Assembly: GCA_022616415.1 (NCBI GenBank)
Contig: JAKEEU010000420.1
Span: 1-47,487 of the forward strand
Length of the DNA: 47,487 bases
Direction: 5' to 3'
Source of the DNA: Candidatus Zhuqueibacterota bacterium
GTDB taxonomy: Bacteria > Zhuqueibacterota > Zhuqueibacteria > Zhuqueibacterales > Zhuqueibacteraceae
Part shown: piece by piece, positions 34,010 through 42,031 of the stretch
Position numbering within the stretch: position 1 is the stretch's first letter
Layout: each line of letters begins with the position of its first letter
Translations under genes and position numbers: made by a program
Notes under the pieces: generated by a model
The model's database searches: none
Seen by the model: only the letters and a program-made list of their open reading frames with translations
What the model was told of the DNA's origin: nothing

Positions 34010-34209
34010 TCGAACATTCGTTCTTTTGCTTCTTCTAAAAATGCAATGACTTGCTCCCTCGTGACAGTCGGAAATCCTTCCAAAAAGCTGTCAATGGATT
34101 CTCCTCCTTCGAGATATTCTAGCAAAGTTTGAAACGGTACTCGCGTTCCCTTAAAAACCGGGGTGCCGCTTAGCACGTCAGGAGATGAGCTGATTGTTTT
34201 GCTTTCCAT
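33970..34209 (-). CDS. DUF433-family antitoxin (tail replaced)
   Basis: A 79-residue protein. Residues 5-65 are a classic DUF433 winged-helix-like module: SSPDVLSGTPVFKGTRVPFQ, TLLEYLEGGESIDSFLEGFP and VTREQVIAFLEEAKERM. Such proteins are antitoxins of VapBC-like pairs. The last ~14 residues (after KERM) are not family-like and come from toxin-gene DNA read in the wrong frame, so the toxin's start and front half have been deleted. Likely an orphan, still-foldable antitoxin. Confidence 0.88.
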   Translation of the reverse strand: MESKTISSSPDVLSGTPVFKGTRVPFQTLLEYLEGGESIDSFLEGFPTVTREQVIAFLEEAKERMFDSNRTCPNSRLRF

Positions 34210-34234
34210 AATTAATTTTCTCTACAGTTTATCA

Positions 34235-34570
34235 TTACGCCACGGCGTATTCAGTGTGTGGCCTGATTTCGGGCGGATGGAAGGCTAAAACTATGCGGTC
34301 TTTCGGAATACCAGCCTTAACCAACTCTTTCGCCACGCCGTGCTCGGTGCCATCGCGCTGAATCCACAGCTTGCCATTGATAATGTCAATGTGGACAAGG
34401 CTGCCGTGAACCCGTCGACCATTATCCCAACCGACGTTTACCAAAAGATAGCGATCTTTGACGCGGTCAAAAACCGCTTCGGTATGAAAATCGCCATGAG
34501 CATAGGGAATCCGGGTATATTCATCAAGAACTGTTTCAATAATCTGACGATAAGTCTCTAAGGTATCCAT
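34235..34570 (-). CDS. xisI: XisI: fdxN-element excision controlling factor homologue
   Basis: A 111-residue protein with the XisI pattern: YRQIIETVLDEYTRIPYAHG, DRYLLVNVGWDNGRRVHGSL, HIDIINGKLWIQRDGTEHGV and RIVLAFHPPEIRPHTEYAVA. The family is named from heterocyst excision of the nitrogen-fixation fdxN element in Anabaena, but pairs are scattered across bacteria without that element. Strong CGGAGGTGATC ribosome-binding site. It overlaps xisH by 13 nt. Confidence 0.93.
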   Translation of the reverse strand: MDTLETYRQIIETVLDEYTRIPYAHGDFHTEAVFDRVKDRYLLVNVGWDNGRRVHGSLVHIDIINGKLWIQRDGTEHGVAKELVKAGIPKDRIVLAFHPPEIRPHTEYAVA

Positions 34571-34974
34571 TGTATGATCACCTCCGTTTTTGGATCAAAC
34601 CCGATGACCTGAGCGAGGCTGTGCTTCAGTAAAATTTTGCCCAATGGTTCCTCGAAAATATCCTGTATAATGTCTTGAGGAACGGCAAGATATAAAAGTC
34701 GGTTCGGCTCTTTTTCAGCAAGAATCGCTCGGTACATCACGTATTGACCAATAGCTTTTTCTAGATCATCGATCTCAGACTCACCAACGAAACTTTTAAC
34801 TTCCACGGCGATTTTTTGGCCGGCTTTCTCCGCTGCCAAAACTCGCTCTGCCCCAAGATCAACGTACAAATCTTTTTTTCCCACCGATAATCTGTACGGA
34901 TCATGCGTAATCGTCCACCCATCTTTGACTAGAGCATTCTTGACGACGTCATGGTAAATATCTTTCGCTGGCAT
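34558..34974 (-). CDS. xisH: XisH: fdxN-element excision controlling factor, PD-(D/E)XK-like
   Basis: A 138-residue protein starting MPAKDIYHDVVKNALVKDGW, as in the family, which is why I use the ATG at 34974 and not the GTG at 35022. The segment DLYVDLGAERVLAAEKAGQK followed by IAVEVKSFVGESEIDDLEKA has D...E-x-K spacing typical of PD-(D/E)XK nucleases, although activity is not proven for the family. Later it has YLAVPQDII. Overlapping with xisI, it forms a two-gene module of unknown role outside cyanobacteria. Confidence 0.92.
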   Translation of the reverse strand: MPAKDIYHDVVKNALVKDGWTITHDPYRLSVGKKDLYVDLGAERVLAAEKAGQKIAVEVKSFVGESEIDDLEKAIGQYVMYRAILAEKEPNRLLYLAVPQDIIQDIFEEPLGKILLKHSLAQVIGFDPKTEVIIQWIP

Positions 34975-34985
34975 AACAAGCAAAT

Positions 34986-35070
34986 AGCAATTGGCAAGTT
35001 GCAAAAACAACAAATCGACCACGCGGAGAAGGTTTTTGCCCTTACTTTTTTTGTTGTCGTTTTCTTTTTG
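34986..35070. repeat. Weak word-repeat inverted region between queA and xisH
   Basis: GTTGCAAAAACAACAAA (34999-35015) faces TTTTTTTGTTGTCG (35046-35059), and CTTTTTGCTTTACA at the queA end equals the sequence beyond the groES stop (28912 on). The pairing is looser than at the other loci. Confidence 0.35.
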
Positions 35071-35072
35071 CT

Positions 35073-36101
35073 TTACAAGATCATCATCGCATCGCCATAG
35101 CTCAAAAACCGGAGCTTCTCTTTCAAGGCCTTGCGATAGGCTTTGAAGACAAAATCACGGCCAGCAAAAGCGCAGACGAGCATGAGCATGGTCGAGCCGG
35201 GGAGATGGAAGTTGGTAATCAGGGCATCCGCGATTTTAAATTCATAAGGCGGATAGATAAATTTATCCGTCCAGCCGCGATTGGCTTTCACCCAGCCCTC
35301 GCTGGTGACTTCGGTCTCGAGGGCACGCATTGCGCTGGTGCCGACGACCACAACTTTGCCCCTCTGTTTCATCGTTTCGTTGATTTTGCGCGCGGATTCT
35401 TCGCTGATCTCGTAGTATTCCGAATCCATTTTGTGGCGGCTCAAATCTTCGACGTTGACCGGCCGAAAGCTGCCGAGGCCGAGGTGCAGCACGATCGGCG
35501 CGATTTTCACGCCCCTGTTTTCGATTTTGCGCAGCAATTCTTTGGTGAAGTGCAGGCCGGCGGTCGGCGCCGCCACCGCCCCACGCACGCGGGCGTACAC
35601 CGTCTGATAGCGTTCTTTGTCCATCGGCTCCGGCTCGCGTTTCACATAAGGCGGGAGGGGAGATTGGCCGAGCCGCTCGACCGCTTCAAAAAAATCCCCG
35701 TTGTAATTAAAGCGGACAACGCGGCCACCGGATACGGTGTTGTCGATAACATCGCAAACCAATTCTTTGCCCACCGACAGGCGATTGCCGACACGCACTT
35801 TGCGCGCCGGTTTAACGAGCACTTCCCACAAGCCGGCTTCCAATTGCCGCAGGAGAAAAATCTCGACTTTGGCTTCGGTCTTATCTTTGGTGCCGAGCAG
35901 GCGCGCGGGAAAAACTTTGGTTTCATTGACCACCAGACAATCTTGCGGCTGCAAGAAATCAATCACGTCGGTAAATTGATGCTCTTCGATCGTTTGTTTG
36001 CCGCGATCCAGCACCATCAGTTCGGAGCGGTCGCGTTTGTCAGCCGGATATTGGGCAATAAGCTTTTGAGGCAGAGCGTAGTGAAAATCGGAAAGTTTCA
36101 T
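35073..36101 (-). CDS. queA: QueA: S-adenosylmethionine:tRNA ribosyltransferase-isomerase
   Basis: A 342-residue enzyme making epoxyqueuosine on tRNA. Family segments are DFHYALPQKLIAQYPADKRD, FLQPQDCLVVNETKVFPARL, YQTVYARVRGAVAAPTAGLH, LHLGLGSFRPV, and FHLPGSTMLMLVCAFAGRDF. It starts 12 nt after ruvB, so it is the last housekeeping gene of the yebC-ruvCAB-queA run. Confidence 0.97.
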   Translation of the reverse strand: MKLSDFHYALPQKLIAQYPADKRDRSELMVLDRGKQTIEEHQFTDVIDFLQPQDCLVVNETKVFPARLLGTKDKTEAKVEIFLLRQLEAGLWEVLVKPARKVRVGNRLSVGKELVCDVIDNTVSGGRVVRFNYNGDFFEAVERLGQSPLPPYVKREPEPMDKERYQTVYARVRGAVAAPTAGLHFTKELLRKIENRGVKIAPIVLHLGLGSFRPVNVEDLSRHKMDSEYYEISEESARKINETMKQRGKVVVVGTSAMRALETEVTSEGWVKANRGWTDKFIYPPYEFKIADALITNFHLPGSTMLMLVCAFAGRDFVFKAYRKALKEKLRFLSYGDAMMIL

Positions 36102-36113
36102 AGACGATGGATC

Positions 36114-37211
36114 TCAGAATAACGTTTTCTGCGAGCGGGAGAGGGTTGCGGCCGAAAGGCTACGCCCGTCGGGAGCTGTCGAGCCGCGCTTCAAGCCGAG
36201 ATGTTGATGAGCCAAGTCGGTCGCGACCCGTCCACGCGAGGTTCTTTGCAATAAGCCTTGTTGGATCAAAAAAGGCTCGTAAATTTCTTCGAGGGTTTCG
36301 CCCTCTTCACCAACGGCAACGGCCAGGGTGTTGATGCCAACCGGACCGCCGGCAAATTTTTCAATAATGGCGGCTAAAATGCGTTTATCCATTTCGTCGA
36401 GACCAAGCTCGTCCACCTCCAAACGGTCGAGCGCGGCGCCGGCCAAATGAAGATCAACGGCTTTTTTGCCGTCAATTTGCGCGAAGTCACGAATGCGGCG
36501 CAGCAGGCGATTCGCCACCCGCGGCGTGCCGCGTGCGCGCCGCCCCACCTCCATGGCCGCCTCCGGCAAAATTTCGATACCCAAAAGCTGCGCCGAACGT
36601 TTGACGATCAGGTTGAGCTGCTCCGGCAGATAATAATCCAATCTGGCGACGACGCCGAAGCGCGCACGCATCGGCCCGGTCAACAAGCCGGCGCGCGTGG
36701 TGGCGCCGATCAACGTGAATTTCGGCAGCCGGAGCTGAATCGAGCGGGCGTTGGCGCCTTTATCGATGATGATATCCAGCTTGAAATCTTCCATCGCCGG
36801 ATAAAGATATTCTTCCACCACATGATTGAGGCGATGGATCTCGTCGATGAAGAGAACGTCGCCCTCGCCGAGATTCGTCAACAAGCCGGCGAGATCGCCG
36901 GCTTTTTCTAAAACCGGCCCGGAAGTGACTTTGATCTTCTTGCCCATCGCATTGGCGATGATGTGCGCCAACGTGGTTTTGCCGAGCCCGGGAGGGCCAT
37001 AGAGCAAAACGTGATCGAGCGCTTCGCCGCGGCCGCGCGCGGCTTCGACGAACACCCGCAAGTTGCTCTTCAATTTATCCTGGCCGACAAAATCATCGAA
37101 CAAGGTCGGGCGCAGACTGCGGTCAAAATCCAGCTCGCCTTCGAGCGGCGTGGGGTCGAGCGCTCGTGCCGTTTTGCCCGAAATGGTTTTTGAGCGAGTC
37201 TGGTCGGCCAT
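36114..37211 (-). CDS. ruvB: RuvB: Holliday-junction branch-migration helicase
   Basis: A 365-residue AAA+ motor. Walker A GPPGLGKTTLAHI, Walker B LFIDEIHRLN, sensor ATTRAGLLTGPMRARFG, and C-terminal winged helix (LDRLEVDELGLDEMDKRILA, IEKFAGGPVG). The C-terminus is about 20 residues longer than usual and low-complexity (Ser/Arg-rich). It drives branch migration with RuvA. Separated from ruvA by a word-repeat hairpin; no clear ribosome-binding site. Confidence 0.98.
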   Translation of the reverse strand: MADQTRSKTISGKTARALDPTPLEGELDFDRSLRPTLFDDFVGQDKLKSNLRVFVEAARGRGEALDHVLLYGPPGLGKTTLAHIIANAMGKKIKVTSGPVLEKAGDLAGLLTNLGEGDVLFIDEIHRLNHVVEEYLYPAMEDFKLDIIIDKGANARSIQLRLPKFTLIGATTRAGLLTGPMRARFGVVARLDYYLPEQLNLIVKRSAQLLGIEILPEAAMEVGRRARGTPRVANRLLRRIRDFAQIDGKKAVDLHLAGAALDRLEVDELGLDEMDKRILAAIIEKFAGGPVGINTLAVAVGEEGETLEEIYEPFLIQQGLLQRTSRGRVATDLAHQHLGLKRGSTAPDGRSLSAATLSRSQKTLF

Positions 37212-37231
37212 TGGAGATAGCGTAATAATGA

Positions 37232-37307
37232 AGTAGCAGAGGCAGTTGCAGTAGCACTTTTATATTACTGCCACTGCGACTGCCGACTGCTACTGCCTCT
37301 GCCTACT
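37232..37307. repeat. Word-repeat hairpin between ruvA and ruvB, GCAGT type
   Basis: Left arm 37232-37256 (AGTAGCAGAGGCAGTTGCAG on) and right arm 37266-37307 (ending CTACTGCCTCTGCCTACT). About 23 of 25 positions pair when single-base offsets are allowed. The right arm is longer, repeating GCAGT-type words five more times. In the transcript it starts at the second base of the ruvA stop region and ends about 20 nt before ruvB. Confidence 0.85.
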
Positions 37308-37897
37308 CAAATATAGCGCAACGCGCGCTTGATCAATTCTTCAACCGGCAATTCTCCGGCTTCGCGAGTCACCTGCTCCACAGCCTTTTCAGCCGCGGTC
37401 CGGTTATATCCCAAAGAGACCAACGCCATGATGGTTTCTTCTTGAATTGCCGAAGTTTTTGATTTTGCCATAACCGCCGTCTCATCCGGCAGCCAACGCG
37501 CCAAGCGCTCGCGCAATTCCAAAACCAAGCGCTCGGCGGTTTTTTTGCCGATTCCCGGAACCGAAGTCAAAGCGGCAATCTCGTTCTGCGCAACATACCG
37601 GCAAAACGTCTCGACCGAGCAACCGCTTAGAATGCTTTGCGCCACTTTAGGGCCGATGCCGGTCACCGCGAGCAAATGTTGAAATAGCTGCTTTTCCGTT
37701 GCGGTGGCAAAACCGAAGAGTTGCAGTGCGTCTTCGCGAACGTGCAGATGGGTGAATAAACTGGTCTTTTCGCCAATTGCCCCCAGTTTATCGAAAGTGG
37801 ATAACGGAATATGGATTTCGTAGCCGATGCCACTCACTTCGATCAACACCCGCGTCGGCGATTTCTCGAGCAAGAAACCGGAGATTTTTGCAATCAT
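37307..37897 (-). CDS. ruvA: RuvA: Holliday-junction recognition subunit
   Basis: A 196-residue protein: OB-fold N-terminus (MIAKISGFLLEKSPTRVLIE, GYEIHIPLSTFDKL), two HhH motifs (LLAVTGIGPKVAQSILSG and LTSVPGIGKKTAERLVLEL), and a C-terminal RuvB-contact domain (IMALVSLGYNRTAAEKAVEQ). It tetramerises on four-way junctions. It lies between two word-repeat hairpins. Confidence 0.98.
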   Translation of the reverse strand: MIAKISGFLLEKSPTRVLIEVSGIGYEIHIPLSTFDKLGAIGEKTSLFTHLHVREDALQLFGFATATEKQLFQHLLAVTGIGPKVAQSILSGCSVETFCRYVAQNEIAALTSVPGIGKKTAERLVLELRERLARWLPDETAVMAKSKTSAIQEETIMALVSLGYNRTAAEKAVEQVTREAGELPVEELIKRALRYI

Positions 37898-37909
37898 GTT
37901 TGGTCAAAC

Positions 37910-37984
37910 GCAAGTTTGCAAGTTTGTAAGTCTGCAAGTGAAAATTGCCACTTGCTTACTTGCACTTGCCTACTTGCCACTTGC
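37910..37984. repeat. Word-repeat hairpin between ruvC and ruvA, GCAAGT type
   Basis: The left arm (37910-37940) has four GCAAGT words (one GTAAGT) at 8-nt period. The right arm (37949-37984) has five ACTTGC words with 0-2 nt spacers. The 8-nt gap between is AAAATTGC. The right arm overlaps the end of ruvC and encodes its last residues (A-S-G-K) and TAG stop. Confidence 0.85.
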
Positions 37985-38539
37985 CCGGTGCGCGTGACAA
38001 ATGGCCAAGGCCAGAGCGTCGGCAACATCGTAAGTTTCCGGCGCCTCCGGCATTGCCAGCACGGCTTGCACCATGCGCTGCATCTGCTCTTTGGAAGCGC
38101 CGCCATAACCCGTAACCGCCAGCTTCACTTCACGCGGCGCATACTCGATGACCGGCAACTTGCTCTCCGCCGCCGCCAAAAGCAAAACGCCGCGCGCGTG
38201 TCCGAGCTTGAGCGCGATCTGAGCGTTGCGCGCGTAAATCACGTTTTCCACCGCCATCACTTCGGGATGCCATTCGCGCAAGCATTTTTTGACGCCGGCG
38301 TAAATTTGATATAGCCGCTCGTGCAAGGGTTGGTCGGGTGAAGGCGCGATTAACTGCGAAGCCGCAAAAATCAGGCGCCCTCGCTGCAATGTGATCAATC
38401 CCAAGCCGGTCCGGCTCAAGCCGGGGTCTACTCCTAAAAACCGCCGTTCGTATTGGTCGGGCACGATGGCATCCAATCCGCCTAACTTGGACGATCGCCG
38501 CACCAAGCGGGCTCCAAGCGCTTCCACGTTAAGCTTCAC
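37970..38539 (-). CDS. ruvC: RuvC: Holliday-junction resolvase
   Basis: Up to 189 residues. Acidic catalytic residues are visible: D in FLGVDPGLSRTG, E in VMAVENVIYARN, and the C-terminal D in YDVADALALAICHAH. It cuts the junctions moved by RuvAB. The start is unsure: GTG at 38539 overlaps yebC by 11 nt and adds a ~25-residue lead, while GTG at 38464 gives the usual short lead before FLGVDPG. The final codons and stop lie inside the GCAAGT repeat. Confidence 0.95.
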   Translation of the reverse strand: MKLNVEALGARLVRRSSKLGGLDAIVPDQYERRFLGVDPGLSRTGLGLITLQRGRLIFAASQLIAPSPDQPLHERLYQIYAGVKKCLREWHPEVMAVENVIYARNAQIALKLGHARGVLLLAAAESKLPVIEYAPREVKLAVTGYGGASKEQMQRMVQAVLAMPEAPETYDVADALALAICHAHRASGK

Positions 38540-39281
38540 TCATCTGCGCCATCACGTCGACGTCGATATCGTAGTTGGAATAAACTTTTTGGATGTCGTC
38601 GTGCTCTTCAATGGCATCCAGCAGCTTGAGGAGCTGCTCGGCTTCTTTGCCCTCGACTTTGACGGTGTCTTTGGGATACATGCCGACTTCGGCTTTTTCG
38701 ATTTTCACGTTTTCCTTTTCCAACGCGCTTTTCACCGTCTCCAAATCGCTCGGCGCGGTCAGAATCTCGGTGGATTCCGGATCGTATTTGACGTCTTCAG
38801 CGCCGGCATCGAGCGCCAACATCAATACGTCGTCTTCGCTGCGGCCTTCGGGGGCAACGGCAATAATTCCCTTTTTGTCAAACTTCCAGCTCACCGCGCC
38901 GGCGGAGGCGAGATTGCCGCCGTGCTTGGAAAAGATATGGCGAATTTCGGAGACGGCGCGGTTTTTATTGTCGGTAATCAGCTCCGCAATGATCGCCACA
39001 CCGCCCGGACCATAGCCTTCGTAAGCCACTTCTTCATAGTTGACGCCTTCAAGCTCGCCCGTGCCTTTTTTAATGGCGCGCTCGACGTTGCTCGCCGGCA
39101 TGTTGGCGGCTTTGGCGTCCAAAATGGCCTTGCGCAAACGCGCGTTGCCGCTTTCATCGCCGCCGCCCATGCGGGCAGCCAGCGTGATTTCTTTGATGAG
39201 CCGAGTGTACACGCGGCCTTTCGCCGCGTCCGTTGCTGCCTTCTTATGCTTAATTTTGGCCCATTTATTATGACCAGACAT
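38529..39281 (-). CDS. yebC: YebC/PmpR-family protein (TACO1 family)
   Basis: A 250-residue protein starting SGHNKWAKIKHKKAATDAAK, with ARMGGGDESGNARLR, EGYGPGGVAIIAELITDNKN and the C-terminal DIDVDVMAQMSE. Family members act as transcription regulators or as translation factors that relieve ribosome stalling. AGAGGTG lies before the ATG. It is first in the run with ruvC, a conserved order in bacteria. Confidence 0.97.
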   Translation of the reverse strand: MSGHNKWAKIKHKKAATDAAKGRVYTRLIKEITLAARMGGGDESGNARLRKAILDAKAANMPASNVERAIKKGTGELEGVNYEEVAYEGYGPGGVAIIAELITDNKNRAVSEIRHIFSKHGGNLASAGAVSWKFDKKGIIAVAPEGRSEDDVLMLALDAGAEDVKYDPESTEILTAPSDLETVKSALEKENVKIEKAEVGMYPKDTVKVEGKEAEQLLKLLDAIEEHDDIQKVYSNYDIDVDVMAQMSEA

Positions 39282-39306
39282 GCGATCACCTCTGAATTAA
39301 CGTAAC

Positions 39307-39346
39307 GCCTACGGCCGTAGGCAGACTGCCCCGCCGCCGCGGGGCA
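39307..39346. repeat. Two tandem GC-rich palindromes in the yebC leader
   Basis: GCCTACGGCCGTAGGC (39307-39322) is a perfect 16-bp palindrome. Four nucleotides later TGCCCCGC-CGCC-GCGGGGCA (39327-39346) is an 8-bp stem with a 4-nt loop. They lie 26-65 nt upstream of the yebC start. They could be a dispersed repeat or a leader structure. Confidence 0.75.
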
Positions 39347-39702
39347 AACAACTCGAACTGGCATGAGACGACAAAAATCTTCAGGCTCACGATAATAATA
39401 AACAATATAAATTTAATAAATTTTTGTGCGTTTTCCAAGCAGAATTTTGAGGGTTTTTGCCTTTAAACTCAGCCAAATTGGCAATGTGAACAAAGAATCA
39501 ATGCGGGAGGGTGAATTGACGGAAAAAGTTCAGCGCGTGGTGGGGATCGGTGGGATCAAACAGAGCGAAAATCAGACGTGATAAGAAAAGGTCTTCTGAC
39601 AGAGAAGCCACCTCCGCCGAGTTTCACCGAAGGCAGCGAGTGTCGCCGAAAAAAGCTTTTTGTTTTTTTCAAACCAGGTAATGAATCTTAACAAACCATA
39701 AG
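39347..39702. other. Intergenic region between the SPOR gene and yebC
   Basis: About 356 nt with no convincing gene. A 63-codon minus-strand frame crosses it but overlaps the SPOR gene and has no family. A/T-rich sequence (39400-39425) could hold a yebC promoter, but I cannot pick boxes. No intrinsic terminator is evident after the SPOR gene. Confidence 0.4.
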
Positions 39703-40302
39703 CTACTTCTGATTCAGCAAATCGCTCGCCCGCACTTTTATCTGCGTGCGTACCACCCAGCAATTGGCGTAGCCTTTTTCCGAAGCGAGATTTTGCAACT
39801 GCTCGGCATCGTAGCGGTTGGTAAAGCGGCCGGCGCGGACTTTGTAATAGGGGGCTTCGTAGATGATTTCGACGTCGGTATTGAGCGCCAAAATGGCGTC
39901 GCGAACCGCGGCGCGCCCCAATTTCGCATCCTCGGTTTGCAAGAGCTGAACTTGGAAGCCGGGAACCGTTTGCCAGGAGGTATCGACCGGTACTACTGCC
40001 GTTGATATTGTCACCGTATCGCTTTTCTGGACCCCGCCTTTCATCGATGAAATTTCAAAGGCAGGGCGGGGCTTGCGCTCGATCCGAAATTCCGGCGCTT
40101 TCAAAGTCATCGGATCAAAGTCTTCGTTCATGACGGCGGGGCTTGGGCTTTCTTTGGGTTCTCGCTGCGTGTTCTCAGTTCTGGGTTTCGTGGCCTGCGT
40201 CGATTTCTTGGCGGAACTGCAGCCAAGCTGAAATAGCAGCGTCGTCGCGACAGCAAGCAAAATGAGGTTTTGCAATGAAGAAGTTTTATGATATTGAGAC
40301 AT
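39703..40302 (-). CDS. SPOR-domain lipoprotein
   Basis: A 199-residue protein. Signal peptide with lipobox FQLGCSS (Cys about residue 28), a Pro/Thr/Lys-rich linker, then a SPOR domain over the last ~80 residues (PGFQVQLLQTEDAKLGRAAV, APYYKVRAGRFTNRYDAEQL, then GYANCWVV). SPOR binds peptidoglycan lacking stem peptides and targets septa, so it is probably a cell-envelope or division lipoprotein. Confidence 0.9.
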   Translation of the reverse strand: MSQYHKTSSLQNLILLAVATTLLFQLGCSSAKKSTQATKPRTENTQREPKESPSPAVMNEDFDPMTLKAPEFRIERKPRPAFEISSMKGGVQKSDTVTISTAVVPVDTSWQTVPGFQVQLLQTEDAKLGRAAVRDAILALNTDVEIIYEAPYYKVRAGRFTNRYDAEQLQNLASEKGYANCWVVRTQIKVRASDLLNQK

Positions 40303-40424
40303 AGCGCTTCACACACCTTTCAGGCGTAGCCATGATAAAACTTGTTCTGTTGTATGAAGCAATATAAACAAATCGGCGCTCATTCGCAAGCAAGAAGTGA
40401 TTGGTCTTCAGGATGCCGCCGGCG

Positions 40425-41996
40425 TTAACGGGACCACGCATCATTTATGAAAAGCGGATCAACCAGCTCGTAACTTCCCATGCCGCGAAAATCGGCGAAA
40501 AAGAAACGCCGGTTGAGCTGAACGTAATCCCAGACTTCGTAAGACCCGTCCCGCTGTTGAAAATGTCTTCTCGACTTTAGCCGCGTATAAGTTTCTTGAA
40601 AAATGTCCGCCGAAGATCCGGGCCGCATCCAGTCATTATTCGCGGCTTTCATGGGAGAGTCGGACCAGCGGTTGATTTGGTCCGGCGGGCCATAAGTGAT
40701 GTAGATTTCGCCCTGCGGCGATTTCCAGCCTTCACCGCCATTCCATCTGAAATGGCGATTGGCAAAAGCCAGGCGGCGATAATACTCGTCCATCAATTCA
40801 TTCTCCGGCGTGGCCGGTGTGGGATCACGGCGCTGCCAAAATTCGACGAGGCCGCGCTGCCGATCTTCCTCCGGCAATTTTTTCAGTTGCCGCAGCTCAT
40901 CGCGGCTGGCAAAGTAGCGCATTTGTTCCAAAATCTCTTCGAACTTTTTATCCTTGAACGAAAAGAGGCTCCACGCGACGCTGAAGCGCCCGGAGGTTTC
41001 AGCGTAAGTGCCGCTTGCATCGTCAAAGAGGCGCACCGTCAGCGTGTATTGTCCGCTCTTCAAGTCCGCAATCGGCAGCAAAATGCTTTGCACGCAGGAG
41101 TTGCCCGGCTTGCGGCTGGACTTCCAGAGTTGTTTGATCTCGTCGCCATTTTCATGGCGAATGATGTAATGCGTGCGGAAACTGTCGGATGCCGCGAACG
41201 GCGCAACAACACTATCGCCAGTGTCGGCGGCAGTGGCGCTGATAGGCTCGGCCAGATTGTAAATTTCATAATAAATGAAAAGCTGGCTTGCAAACTGGCC
41301 GTAGCGATGCAGCACGTTCGGCTCGACCAGGCGGTTGTGTTTGACGAAAGGGCCGGCGGAAGAATCGATTTGAATGCGGCGGCTGAACTGCAGATCGCTC
41401 ACCATCAAGCTCTCTCCGGAAAAATCACGCGCGAAAAATTTCTGCGCCACTTCGGCGCTCTTGCCGGTCTCCCGATCGGCAACGATCGCGCGCAAGCGAT
41501 ACTCTCCGGGCTGCAGGCAGGAACGAAACAGCGTAACCCGGTAGTTGGACGCCGACTTGGTTTCGTCAAAAGTGAAGGCTCTAACCGTGTCGTGCGCGGC
41601 GTGGGTTTGTATGACGTTGCCCTGCAAATCTTCGATGTAAAAATCAGTGTCATAAACCGCTTGAAAGATTTTTGCCGCGCGCGTAAAGCTCAGTTGCGAG
41701 TTGCTGAGCTGCACGTAAAATTCGACAAACGCGAGATTGTGTTGTGCGATGAAATTAATGTGGTCAACGACGAACGGCTTGGCTTCGACCGATTCGGCCA
41801 GGCGAGACCAATTTTTTTTGGTGTCATCGGCCGCCGTTGCAAAAACCGACATGGCGCCGATAACCCTCGCTGACGGTACGGATGGCGCCGGGCGCATCGG
41901 CGGCGACGTAAGCTGAAGCGGGGTGGAGTGAATAGGGGTGGATACAATACTTGCATACAACAAAACTGCTGCCGTCCCTAGAGTACAGGTCCTCAT
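40425..41996 (-). CDS. Secreted GWxTD-domain protein
   Basis: A 523-residue exported protein (signal peptide in the first ~25 residues). The middle is beta-rich (VEFYVQLSNSQLSFTRAAKI, LQPGEYRLRAIVADRETGKS, KSGQYTLTVRLFDDASGTYA). The C-terminal third has the GWxTD signature (EGWKSPQGEIYITYGPPDQI) followed by YEVWDY and FFFADFRG, the family's usual ending. GWxTD proteins are characteristic of Calditrichota and related FCB phyla; the role is not known. This is one of the stronger taxonomic clues here. Confidence 0.9.
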   Translation of the reverse strand: MRTCTLGTAAVLLYASIVSTPIHSTPLQLTSPPMRPAPSVPSARVIGAMSVFATAADDTKKNWSRLAESVEAKPFVVDHINFIAQHNLAFVEFYVQLSNSQLSFTRAAKIFQAVYDTDFYIEDLQGNVIQTHAAHDTVRAFTFDETKSASNYRVTLFRSCLQPGEYRLRAIVADRETGKSAEVAQKFFARDFSGESLMVSDLQFSRRIQIDSSAGPFVKHNRLVEPNVLHRYGQFASQLFIYYEIYNLAEPISATAADTGDSVVAPFAASDSFRTHYIIRHENGDEIKQLWKSSRKPGNSCVQSILLPIADLKSGQYTLTVRLFDDASGTYAETSGRFSVAWSLFSFKDKKFEEILEQMRYFASRDELRQLKKLPEEDRQRGLVEFWQRRDPTPATPENELMDEYYRRLAFANRHFRWNGGEGWKSPQGEIYITYGPPDQINRWSDSPMKAANNDWMRPGSSADIFQETYTRLKSRRHFQQRDGSYEVWDYVQLNRRFFFADFRGMGSYELVDPLFINDAWSR

Positions 41997-42031
41997 AATA
42001 ACAAAAGTCCGATTGAAGAGATGAAAAGTTG

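Noticed and set aside
37232..37984. Interpreting the ruv-operon hairpins as CRISPR or rho-independent terminators
   Set aside because: Words repeat without constant spacers, arms are inverse of one another, and no U-tract follows; they lie inside an operon that must be transcribed through.
39572..39763. 63-codon minus-strand frame after the SPOR gene
   Set aside because: Overlaps the SPOR gene in another frame, has no ribosome-binding site and no family.
40596..41873. 425-codon + strand frame over the GWxTD gene
   Set aside because: Long but antisense, with shadow-type composition; the minus-strand frame has a signal peptide and the GWxTD motif.
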